NCBI RefSeq assembly: GCF_001264245.1
Contig: NZ_CP011339.1
Location: 5,208,001 to 5,272,000 of the forward strand
Direction: 5' to 3'
Length of the DNA: 64,000 nt
DNA from: Microcystis panniformis FACHB-1757
GTDB taxonomy: Bacteria; Cyanobacteriota; Cyanobacteriia; Cyanobacteriales; Microcystaceae
Part shown: piece by piece, positions 25,432-32,811 of the stretch
Layout of the letters: the number at the start of each line of letters is the position of its first letter
How positions within the stretch are numbered: position 1 is the first letter of the stretch
Notes under the pieces: generated by a model
The model's database searches: none
What the model saw: the letters and a program-made list of their open reading frames with translations, nothing else
What the model was told of the DNA's origin: nothing
Translations under genes and position numbers: made by a program

Positions 25432-25550
25432 GGAGATAGGGAGATGGGGAGATAGGGAGATAGGGAGATAGGGAGATGGGGAAATTTCAGCTAAATTCCC
25501 CCACTACCCCAACACCCCACTACCCCAACACCCCAACCCGCAACCAATTC
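25432..25550. repeat. Composite octamer repeat (GGGAGATA / CCCCAACA)
   Basis: Five to six GGGAGATA or GGGGAGAT units, then GGGGAAATTTCAGCTAAATT forming an imperfect hairpin with CCCC, then CCCCACTA and CCCCAACA units. This is a sequence variant of the composite at 5158. Confidence 0.75.
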
Positions 25551-25569
25551 GATCGAGCCATTTAAGTAG

Positions 25570-25680
25570 GGAGGCACAATTATTTGTAGGATGGGTTAGC
25601 GGTAGCGTAACATGAGCGGGGGTTGGGTTTCATGCTTCAACCCAACCTACGTTCATCTTATATTTAATTCCACCCACCCA
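25570..25680. repeat. Dispersed repeat with GGGTTTCATGCTTCAACCC hairpin
   Basis: GGATGGGTTAGCGGTAGCGT and TTGGGTTTCATGCTTCAACC form imperfect inverted words. The block TTTCATGCTTCAACCCAACC recurs at 40317-40336. Nothing coding is seen in the 340-base gap between dacB and glgA. Confidence 0.6.
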
Positions 25681-25758
25681 CTTAATCACAGAAGCTTGTA
25701 TACTTTTGTAAAAATTGCTTCTAGCTGACCTGTAGATTAATCGACGGAGTATTGATAT

Positions 25759-27237
25759 ATGTATATAGTTCAGGTTGCCTCTGAGTGCGCCCCAGTGATT
25801 AAAGCTGGGGGATTGGGGGATGTGGTATATGGATTGAGTCGAGAATTGGAAATTCGCGGTCATTGCGTGGAGCTAATCCTACCCATGTATGATTGTATGC
25901 GCTACGACCAAATTTGGGGCTTACACGAGGCTTATCGGGACCTGTGGGTGCCTTGGTACGGTGGCGCAATTCACTGTAACGTTTTTTGTGGTTGGGTACA
26001 CGGGCGCTTGTGTTTCTTTATTCAACCTAATTCGGGGGATAATTTCTTTAATCGCGGTACTTACTACGGCTGTAAAGACGATAATATGCGTTTTGCCTTC
26101 TTCTCTAAAGCCGCTTTAGAATTTTTGCTCAGAAGTAATAAACGTCCCGATATAATTCATTGTCACGACTGGCAAACTGGTTTAATTCCGCCCTTACTTT
26201 TTGAAATTTATAAATATCATGGTATGGGCAATCAGCGCGTTCTTTACACCATCCATAACTTTAAACATCAAGGATTTGGAGGTGCAGAAATTCTCTGGGC
26301 AACAGGATTAAATAACGATCCTTACTACTTTAGCTATGCCCGACTGCGCGATAACTTCAATCCTTTTGTGATTAATTTTATGAAAGGTGGGATCGTTTTT
26401 GCCAACTATTTCAATACCGTCTCACCTCACCATGCTTGGGAAGCACACCACACCGATGTTAGTTATGGTTTAGGTCATACAATTCACCAGCATCAACACA
26501 AATTTACTGGCATTCTCAACGGTTTAGATTACAATATCTGGAACCCGGAAGTGGATAAATTTATTGCTGCACCCTACGGTGTTGATAGCTTCTCCGAGAA
26601 GGCACGCAATAAAAAGGCACTGCGAGAAAGACTCTGGTTAAGAGATGAAGCAGAAAAACCCTTAATTTGTTATGTCGGTCGTTTAGATGACCAAAAAGGC
26701 GTACATTTAGTTCACCATGCCATGTATTATGCCTTAGCTCGCGGGGCGCAATTTGTCCTCTTAGGTTCCGCCACCGAATCGTTAATTAATAACTGGTTCT
26801 GGCATGAGAAAAATCACCTCAATAATAACCCTGATGTTCATATTGAATTGGGCTTTAATGAGGAATTATCTCACCTCATTTATGCGGGGGCCGATATGAT
26901 TGTGGTTCCCAGTAATTTTGAACCCTGCGGACTGACACAAGTAATCAGCTTAAAATACGGAACCGTTCCCATCGTCCGGGGAGTTGGTGGTTTAGTTAAT
27001 ACGGTTTTTGATCGCGATTATGATACCTATCACAAACCGGAAGAACGCAATGGTTTTGTCTTTTTTGATCCCGATAATAATGCCCTCGAATCAGCCATGT
27101 CCCGGGCATTAGAATTGTGGTACACTCAACCAGAAGAATTCCAAAAATTAGCGATTCAAGGTATGGAATGCGATTACTCTTGGAATCGCCCTGGGGAAGA
27201 ATACGTTGCCCTCTATGAAATGATTCGCCACAAATAA
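25759..27237 (+). CDS. glgA: Glycogen synthase (GT5)
   Basis: 492 residues. It transfers glucose from ADP-glucose to alpha-1,4-glucan. KAGGLGDVV near residue 16 is the ADP-glucose-binding KxGGL motif; SNFEPCGLTQ is the C-terminal nucleotide-sugar motif. CDWQTGLIPP-type sequence appears as CHDWQTGLIPPLL. The N-terminus (MYIVQVASECAPVIKAGGLG) resembles the second cyanobacterial isoform, GlgA2, and this assignment is from memory. No other glycogen gene is adjacent. Confidence 0.93.
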   Translation: MYIVQVASECAPVIKAGGLGDVVYGLSRELEIRGHCVELILPMYDCMRYDQIWGLHEAYRDLWVPWYGGAIHCNVFCGWVHGRLCFFIQPNSGDNFFNRGTYYGCKDDNMRFAFFSKAALEFLLRSNKRPDIIHCHDWQTGLIPPLLFEIYKYHGMGNQRVLYTIHNFKHQGFGGAEILWATGLNNDPYYFSYARLRDNFNPFVINFMKGGIVFANYFNTVSPHHAWEAHHTDVSYGLGHTIHQHQHKFTGILNGLDYNIWNPEVDKFIAAPYGVDSFSEKARNKKALRERLWLRDEAEKPLICYVGRLDDQKGVHLVHHAMYYALARGAQFVLLGSATESLINNWFWHEKNHLNNNPDVHIELGFNEELSHLIYAGADMIVVPSNFEPCGLTQVISLKYGTVPIVRGVGGLVNTVFDRDYDTYHKPEERNGFVFFDPDNNALESAMSRALELWYTQPEEFQKLAIQGMECDYSWNRPGEEYVALYEMIRHK

Positions 27238-27373
27238 ACTGTCTTGTCTCTAGCAATTCCCTGGCAGTTGTCAACAGAAATTCGAGGAATAGATTTGTTG
27301 AAATTTCTAGGGTAATTGCTTTAGTTTTGACCGACTCCTAACCCCACCAACAAACTTTTTCAGTAAACCCTAC

Positions 27374-28174
27374 CTAGTAGAGCAGAAATGTTAACTTTGC
27401 TTGGTATTCTTGGGTGAGGGGATGACTAACTCCCAAAATCTGAAATATGGCTAACATGGCTTTTCTTGCGCCATCCTGACGATATTTTCTACTTTCTCCC
27501 ACCAGGCTGATCAGTTTATCTAAAGCGGCGGCATAATCTTCTTTTAAAGCGAAATTAATCCCAGCAAAAAATATCAGATCGAGGGGATTATTTTCTGGTT
27601 TTAACTGTTGGAATTCTAGGATAGTTTTCCAACCTTTAATAACAGGATTTTCCTCTTTAATAGCACTGATTAATCGATAAGCGTCTGACCATTTTTCTAG
27701 ACGCATGAGAAATTTTACCGCCATAATAATTAATCGCTGTTCGTTGGGATATTTAGGAAAAAGACGATCAAATAATTGTTTGGCTGCGGGCAAATTATCG
27801 AGGGCGATCGCTTCTTGTATTTCTGCTAATCCTGTTTCTAATTCCGATTGTAAATCCAGACGGGAAAATAAGTCTCTAATTTGTTCTTCTGGCAAAGCAC
27901 CGACAAAACAGGGTAACACTTCTCCCTTGCTGACAATTCGCACATCGGGAACTCCTTCCACATCGTATTGTTCGGCTAATTCGGGATTTTTATCTATATC
28001 TATTTTGGCTAGGATAAAATTATATTCACTTGCTAGTTTTTCTAGCATCGGTTTTACCAATTTACAGGGTCCACACCAGAGAGCATAAAAGTCTAAAATC
28101 ACTGTATTTAGATAGGATTTCTCGATCACTTCACTGTCAAAATTTGTCCCATCTACCTCGATAGAATATCCCAT
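27374..28174 (-). CDS. Thioredoxin-TPR protein (CnoX/YbbN-like)
   Basis: 266 residues. An N-terminal thioredoxin domain has an intact WCGPC active site (residues about 33-37) and the cis-Pro loop GVPDVRIV. A C-terminal helical region of TPR-like repeats follows (AIALDNLPAAKQLFDRLFPK, then FAGINFALKEDYAAALDKL). This fusion matches CnoX, which protects GroEL/DnaK substrates from oxidation. A chaperedoxin role is inferred from architecture only. Confidence 0.85.
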   Translation of the reverse strand: MGYSIEVDGTNFDSEVIEKSYLNTVILDFYALWCGPCKLVKPMLEKLASEYNFILAKIDIDKNPELAEQYDVEGVPDVRIVSKGEVLPCFVGALPEEQIRDLFSRLDLQSELETGLAEIQEAIALDNLPAAKQLFDRLFPKYPNEQRLIIMAVKFLMRLEKWSDAYRLISAIKEENPVIKGWKTILEFQQLKPENNPLDLIFFAGINFALKEDYAAALDKLISLVGESRKYRQDGARKAMLAIFQILGVSHPLTQEYQAKLTFLLY

Positions 28175-28193
28175 CTATTTCTCCTCTAATAAC

Positions 28194-28820
28194 TTATTTT
28201 TCAGCTAGTTTTGTCCCACTTACCTCTTTTACCCAAAGGGCTAATCCTCCCCCTCGTCCCCGGGCTGCTATCATTGTTTCTGTGATCAGAAAATAGGCAA
28301 AAAATGCCTGTTTTTTGATACTTTCCTGATAAAAATTCGCTTCACTTACCTGGCCATTTCTAATAAAACCTGAATAGAGAGAGAGATTAAATAGGGTTAG
28401 GTTGAGCCGGGTAAAATCAAAGGCAAGAAGACGGGTTTTAGGAAAAAACTTAACCGGACCGCTTACAGATAGTTTTACTGCCCCTAAAACTATCTGATTG
28501 CTGACGCTTCCAGAGATAAATTCTCCCGGTTCTAAACTCTCATTTCTTTGGTAAGAGATGGTAATTTTTAACCAGGATGGTAGATAGCGACCCTTACCCA
28601 AAACAATCCCCGCTCTCTTTTTCGCTTTTTGAGTTCCCGTGATAAAGTATAATCGCCAAGTACCGACTAAAGCCTCAAAAGTAAGATTTTCTTTAGTTTT
28701 TTTATTGTTTTTTTCTTTGCTTAAGAGAAATTCCAGCAATTGAGAGACAGGGGGGCGATTATTGTCCTCAAGTATTAGGGGTGAGTCGAGATTTATAACC
28801 ATGATTTGAGACAGTGCCAA
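28194..28820 (-). CDS. Conserved cyanobacterial protein, possibly PAP/fibrillin-like
   Basis: 208 residues. LTFEALVGTWRLYFITGTQK resembles the ExLxGxWRLxYTT opening of plastid lipid-associated (fibrillin) proteins, and the beta-rich middle (GEFISGSVSNQIVLGAVKLS) fits a lipocalin-like barrel. I could not confirm the family by eye. It lies between trmB and the thioredoxin-TPR gene, same strand, with gaps of about 20 bases, so an operon is likely. Confidence 0.6.
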   Translation of the reverse strand: MALSQIMVINLDSPLILEDNNRPPVSQLLEFLLSKEKNNKKTKENLTFEALVGTWRLYFITGTQKAKKRAGIVLGKGRYLPSWLKITISYQRNESLEPGEFISGSVSNQIVLGAVKLSVSGPVKFFPKTRLLAFDFTRLNLTLFNLSLYSGFIRNGQVSEANFYQESIKKQAFFAYFLITETMIAARGRGGGLALWVKEVSGTKLAEK

Positions 28821-28836
28821 GATATTTTAACTGAAG

Positions 28837-29472
28837 CTACCGAACTCGAAAAAGCGAGCGATAAACTGGTTGACCCTTATTATAAGTGGACTTTTCCCTC
28901 TCCGTCGGTACGGGGAAAATATTTTCCGCTAACCAGGGGGTTTGATGTTGCCGAACAAAATGGGGATGTGCTTGAAATCTCTCGGTCATTTCCAGGGCGA
29001 TCGATTCCACATCCGACTGTAAAAAAACCCAGCCCCCAGCTACCATATACTTAGCCAAAGCTATGACTAATTCTGGCTGCACAACCCGACGCTTGCTGTG
29101 ACGCTGTTTAAACCAAGGATCGGGAAATTGAATCGACACCCAAAATAACTTATCCGCGGGCAAAGATTGCAGTAAAATTTCTGGGGCAACATTCATATTG
29201 CCAAAAACAAAAGCGAGATTACTTAATCCTAACCTTTCCCGTTCCTGATTCGCTTCAATTACCAAAGGTTGACGAATTTCAATCCCCAAAAAATTAATTT
29301 CTGGCTCTACTTGGGCCATTTGTAACAAAAATTTACCCCGCGCACAACCAATGTCAAGATGGAGAGGTTGCGTCATATCCTGATAAACTTGATTCCAATC
29401 GGGGGGAGCGATCGGATGGCGATATTTATGACTTAAGGGATTGACGTGCTGACGAACGCGAACTTTAGCCAA
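28837..29472 (-). CDS. trmB: tRNA (guanine-N7)-methyltransferase
   Basis: 211 residues, full length. It methylates G46 of tRNAs using SAM. The SAM-binding motif is LDIGCARGKFLLQMA; the family motif FPDPWFKQRHSKRR is present, as are FGNMN and a C-terminal PTEREKS. First gene of a probable three-gene operon with the two downstream minus-strand genes; the divergent phosphoesterase starts 65 bases away. Confidence 0.95.
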   Translation of the reverse strand: MAKVRVRQHVNPLSHKYRHPIAPPDWNQVYQDMTQPLHLDIGCARGKFLLQMAQVEPEINFLGIEIRQPLVIEANQERERLGLSNLAFVFGNMNVAPEILLQSLPADKLFWVSIQFPDPWFKQRHSKRRVVQPELVIALAKYMVAGGWVFLQSDVESIALEMTERFQAHPHFVRQHQTPWLAENIFPVPTEREKSTYNKGQPVYRSLFRVR

Positions 29473-29537
29473 AGATATTTTCTCCTCATTTCTCCTCGAT
29501 CAATCTAGTTTACCGATATTTAGCCCAATTCAATGCG

Positions 29538-30626
29538 ATGAATTTCCGTTTCGCCATTCTCAGCGATCCTCATATCGCTTTACCCACAACCATTTTGAAC
29601 CATTCTAATCGCTTTCATCTGGTGGAAGTGAGTATTCCAGCTTTAAAAATTGTTTTAGACCATCTCATCACCCTTAACCTCGATTTTCTGCTGATTGCTG
29701 GCGATTTAACCCAAGATGGTGAACCAGAAAATCATCGTTGGTTAGCCGATTGTTTAGCCACTTTACCCTTCCCCGTCTATGTGGTGCCTGGTAATCATGA
29801 TGTTTTGAGTTTAACCGCGACGGAAAACCAGATCGGTTTAGGAGATTTTCCCTTTTATTATCAACAATTTGGTTACAGCAATCCCGAACAAATATACTAC
29901 CAAAAAGAAATTTTACCCGGAGTGCAATTAATCGGTCTTAATTCTAATCAATTCGATGATCAAGGTAAACAAATTGGCAGTTTAGATGCAGAACAATTGC
30001 ATTGGTTAAAACAGATTTTACCCGCGCTAAAAAACGATCTAGTGATGGTGATGATCCATCATAACGTTATCGAGCATTTACCCGGACAAAGCAATCATGA
30101 ATTAGGTAAACGCTATATGTTGGCTAATGCGGTAGAACTGCTCGATATACTACAGGAAAACGGCGTAAAATTGTTGATTACTGGCCATCTCCACGTGCAG
30201 GATCTGGCTTTTACTAGAGGTATCTATGAAATTACCACCGGTTCCCTCGTCAGTTATCCCCATCCCTACCGGGTGCTAGAATATTGCGAAAACACGGTTG
30301 AATTAGCCATAGAATCCTTTTATCTGCAAAATATACCCGGATGGGAGAATTTACCCGCTATTTCTCGGCAATGGTTAGGCGATCGCTCTTATCCTTTTAT
30401 GATGCGTTTATTAACCTGCCATCCCCTCAATCTTCCCGTGAGTCTAGCGGAGGAATTAGCCCCGAAATTACGAAATTTTTGGGCAGATGTGGCTAAAGGT
30501 GACACAATCTTCGATTTTAGCGATTTTCCGCCCCTAGCACGCCGTTATTTTTACGCTTTCAGTGCCATCGATCCCCTCGGTAATCCTCATTTTATCGACA
30601 ATCAAGCCGTAATTAGGGTTTGCTGA
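29538..30626 (+). CDS. Metallophosphoesterase (CpdA-like), C-terminus rewritten by a mobile element
   Basis: 362 residues. Calcineurin-like motifs: SDPHI, AGDLTQDGEPENH, PGNHD, MIHHNV and TGHLHVQD. A helical C-terminal domain follows. Related to cyclic nucleotide phosphodiesterases, but the substrate is not known. The last codons (RVC and the TGA stop) are supplied by an inserted element starting at 30617. Beyond it the frame resumes after a 14-bp direct repeat and would have ended about 20 residues later (ISFKHQFSYRRSNLLVEMGE). Confidence 0.88.
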   Translation: MNFRFAILSDPHIALPTTILNHSNRFHLVEVSIPALKIVLDHLITLNLDFLLIAGDLTQDGEPENHRWLADCLATLPFPVYVVPGNHDVLSLTATENQIGLGDFPFYYQQFGYSNPEQIYYQKEILPGVQLIGLNSNQFDDQGKQIGSLDAEQLHWLKQILPALKNDLVMVMIHHNVIEHLPGQSNHELGKRYMLANAVELLDILQENGVKLLITGHLHVQDLAFTRGIYEITTGSLVSYPHPYRVLEYCENTVELAIESFYLQNIPGWENLPAISRQWLGDRSYPFMMRLLTCHPLNLPVSLAEELAPKLRNFWADVAKGDTIFDFSDFPPLARRYFYAFSAIDPLGNPHFIDNQAVIRVC

Positions 30627-30831
30627 AAAAGCTTTTCCTAGGGGCAGGGTGTGGGGTGTGGGGTGTGGGGTGTGGGGTTTTACCGATTTTCAGGTGGTCA
30701 ATTACCTAATTTTCAGGGAAAAAGTACCTGAATTTTCCCCCCAATCACTCCAAAGGTCGGCACTTTTTGAGGGAAAACAAGTCTAAAAGTCTTATACAAC
30801 AAGGTTTTTAGATTTATTCAGCAAGCCGTAA
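30617..30831. mobile_element. GGGTTTGCTGA-ended short element with 14-bp flanking direct repeats
   Basis: About 215 bp from GGTTTGCTGAAAAAGC to TAGATTTATTCAG, with inverted ends (TTGCTGAA and TTCAGCAA). It is flanked by CAAGCCGTAATTAG at 30603-30616 and 30832-30845. Inside are GGTGTGGG tandem units. No coding capacity. Related left ends occur at 40258, 43984 and 44151. Confidence 0.7.
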
Positions 30832-30981
30832 TTAGTTTCAAGCATCAGTTCAGTTATCGGCGCTCAAACTTGCTGGTGGAGATGGGAGAATAGCTGCAAC
30901 AAATAATTAACTATAGCTTATAGTTAAAGGACTATCCGGCAGCGCGACCGCTATCTTGGCAGAAAATATCAAAAAAAATCA

Positions 30982-31467
30982 ATGGAAGCACTTAAAAAGG
31001 AATTTAAAAAAATCGGTTCTCTTACCCTGTTTTTTTTCTTGGCTTTCGGTTATATTCTTCTGATCATGAAATTATTTCTGGAAGAGTATTCGATTACCAC
31101 CTACGTTTTGGGTAAAGCGATCGTAGGAGCGATCCTTGCGGCAAAAACCGTGGCCATTCTCGACGCAGCCATGAAGCTAGAATGGTTAGAAAATCGTCCC
31201 CGTTACGTTAGTGTTCTGTATCGAACCTTTGTTTATACCCTAGCAGCACTGATTCTCGGCTCGATCGAGGGTTTTCTGGAAGCTTATCGGGTAACGCGGG
31301 TAATTTCGGAGGCAATGGCCAAATTTTGGCAAAGGGAAAGTTTCTCTCAAATCCTTGCGGTTACTCTCTGTCTCGCAGTGGTTTTTTGTCTCCACAATCT
31401 CTGGCAGGAAATCGATCGCTATTGGGGTAAAGGCAAATTGAGAAAATTTTTTCTCGATCGCTCCTAA
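30982..31467 (+). CDS. Membrane protein of unknown function
   Basis: 161 residues with about four hydrophobic segments (LTLFFFLAFGYILLIMKLFL, then VLGKAIVGAILAAKTVAIL, then VYTLAALILGSIEGF, then ILAVTLCLAVVFCLHNLW). Charged Lys-rich N-terminus. No motif recognised and no operon partner. Confidence 0.7.
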   Translation: MEALKKEFKKIGSLTLFFFLAFGYILLIMKLFLEEYSITTYVLGKAIVGAILAAKTVAILDAAMKLEWLENRPRYVSVLYRTFVYTLAALILGSIEGFLEAYRVTRVISEAMAKFWQRESFSQILAVTLCLAVVFCLHNLWQEIDRYWGKGKLRKFFLDRS

Positions 31468-31527
31468 AGTACAGCAGTTATCTTAATAGTGAAGTTTTCC
31501 TTTTGGGGAGTTGTTCGTCAGGAAACA

Positions 31528-31635
31528 GGGATTTAGGGAGATGGAGATTTAGGGAAATTGCAGCTAGATTCCCCACTACCCCCCGCAACGCGCACGCAGT
31601 GACCACCCCACTACCCCAACACCCCAACACCCCAC
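31528..31635. repeat. Composite octamer repeat, reduced copy
   Basis: TTAGGGAGATGGAGATTTAG, the hairpin AGGGAAATTGCAGCTAGATT followed by CCCC, then CCCCAACA units. The 22-base motif starting CGCAACGCGCACG is at 31584-31605. Confidence 0.7.
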
Positions 31636-31727
31636 TTAAGAAGTACGTGCGATCGCCCTATCTTTCGCGGGCGACTCCTGCTAGGATAAAATACGGGTGA
31701 AAAATTGCTAATCCAAGGAGTACAGAC

Positions 31728-31844
31728 GTGATTGAACCTTTAGTGCTAGGGATTGTCCTAGGCTTAATTCCCATTACCCTAGCGGGTTTGTTCGTTGCCG
31801 CCTATTTACAGTACAAACGGGGCAATCAATTCGGCTTAGACTAA
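31728..31844 (+). CDS. petG: Cytochrome b6f complex subunit PetG
   Basis: 38 residues from a GTG start: IEPLVLGIVLGLIPITLAG, FVAAYLQYKRGNQFG, LD. A single thylakoid transmembrane helix with a basic C-terminal end is diagnostic of PetG, needed for assembly and stability of the cytochrome b6f complex. AAGGAG lies at 31714-31719, ideally placed for the GTG at 31728. A strong terminator follows at 31872, so the gene is monocistronic. Confidence 0.95.
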   Translation: MIEPLVLGIVLGLIPITLAGLFVAAYLQYKRGNQFGLD

Positions 31845-31871
31845 ATCTATCACGCCAATCCCCCGAATTGA

Positions 31872-31912
31872 GAAAATCTCCCGTCAAGCTAGGCACTAGA
31901 CGGGAGATTTTC
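31872..31912 (+). terminator. Terminator of petG
   Basis: Perfect 14-bp stem GAAAATCTCCCGTC / GACGGGAGATTTTC with a 13-base loop, 28 bases after the petG stop codon. Confidence 0.85.
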
Positions 31913-32014
31913 CACAGGACAAATTTGCCGCTTAACAGATTGTGGCTGCCGGCGTTGCCATCCCCGCAAAACTTATCTGTCTTACTGGGAGAGCGATCGC
32001 CAAAAAAGCAAGAA

Positions 32015-32566
32015 CTAAACGGCTGTTAAACTAGGAAAACGAATGACAGTCTCCGTATATTCGGGAACCCATCCGGCGGTAGTGGTGAAGTAACGCACTG
32101 CTTTAACCCGTTTACTGGCAGTGAGGTGAAACCAGTGTTCGCTATGGGCGGGAACATTGATGTATTCTTGAGGTTGAATAGTTAATTCCCCCTGAGAACC
32201 ATCGGGAAAGACAAAGCCAAAAACCCCCTCCCCATCAATGATATAACGCACCTCATCGTCAGCGTGGGTGTGACAGCGCTCGAATTTGGCCAGTAAAGTG
32301 TCGAGATTGGGAATTTCAGGGTGTAAAACGATTAAATCTCTAGCTTGATAACCCGCTTCTTGCTTTAGTTGCTCAAAATAACCGTCTAAGCTGGTTAAAA
32401 CTATTTCTTTTTCTTCGTCAGTGAGAGAAGCTTGCTTAAGTAGCTGACAAGTGGCTTCGTTTTCGATCGGCCAATAGTTTAAAGTGACATTTAATTTGGC
32501 CAATTCCAGACTAATATCGGCTAACTGGGTATAGGTTGTCCCATTCTCTAAGCGTAGTATCGCCAT
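32015..32566 (-). CDS. mtnD: Acireductone dioxygenase
   Basis: 183 residues. A cupin-fold enzyme of the methionine salvage pathway that oxidises acireductone; the product depends on whether Fe2+ or Ni2+ is bound. The metal ligands are in HTHADDE and the later PAHSEHWF, with GEGVFGFVF between them. It converges with petG and starts 132 bases from the tRNA gene. No other salvage gene lies in the window. Confidence 0.92.
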   Translation of the reverse strand: MAILRLENGTTYTQLADISLELAKLNVTLNYWPIENEATCQLLKQASLTDEEKEIVLTSLDGYFEQLKQEAGYQARDLIVLHPEIPNLDTLLAKFERCHTHADDEVRYIIDGEGVFGFVFPDGSQGELTIQPQEYINVPAHSEHWFHLTASKRVKAVRYFTTTAGWVPEYTETVIRFPSLTAV

Positions 32567-32697
32567 TAGTTATCATCCTCAAGATTACTTTTTCCATTTT
32601 AAAGTTTTCCAGAGAGAAGCCGCTCGATTTTTTGCCCCTCGATCTCTTGCCAGTTCCTAGGATTTTCTGCTCAAAAATGCTATTATGGTCTATATCT

Positions 32698-32770
32698 GGG
32701 GAATTAGCTCAGTTGGTAGAGCGCTGCGATCGCACCGCAGAGGTCAGGGATTCGAGTTCCCTATTCTCCA
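32698..32770 (+). tRNA. tRNA-Ala (anticodon CGC)
   Basis: 73 nt cloverleaf. Acceptor GGGGAAT pairs with ATTCTCC plus discriminator A; D-loop AGCTCAGTTGGTAGAGC; anticodon arm CTGCG-ATCGCAC-CGCAG gives CGC, reading GCG. T-arm AGGGATTCGAGTTCCCT. CCA is not encoded. The HIP1 octamer GCGATCGC (32724-32731) spans the 5' anticodon stem and the anticodon. Confidence 0.95.
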
Positions 32771-32811
32771 TTTGCCAGAGATATTAACCGCTTTTTAAGG
32801 TTCAAGAAAGA

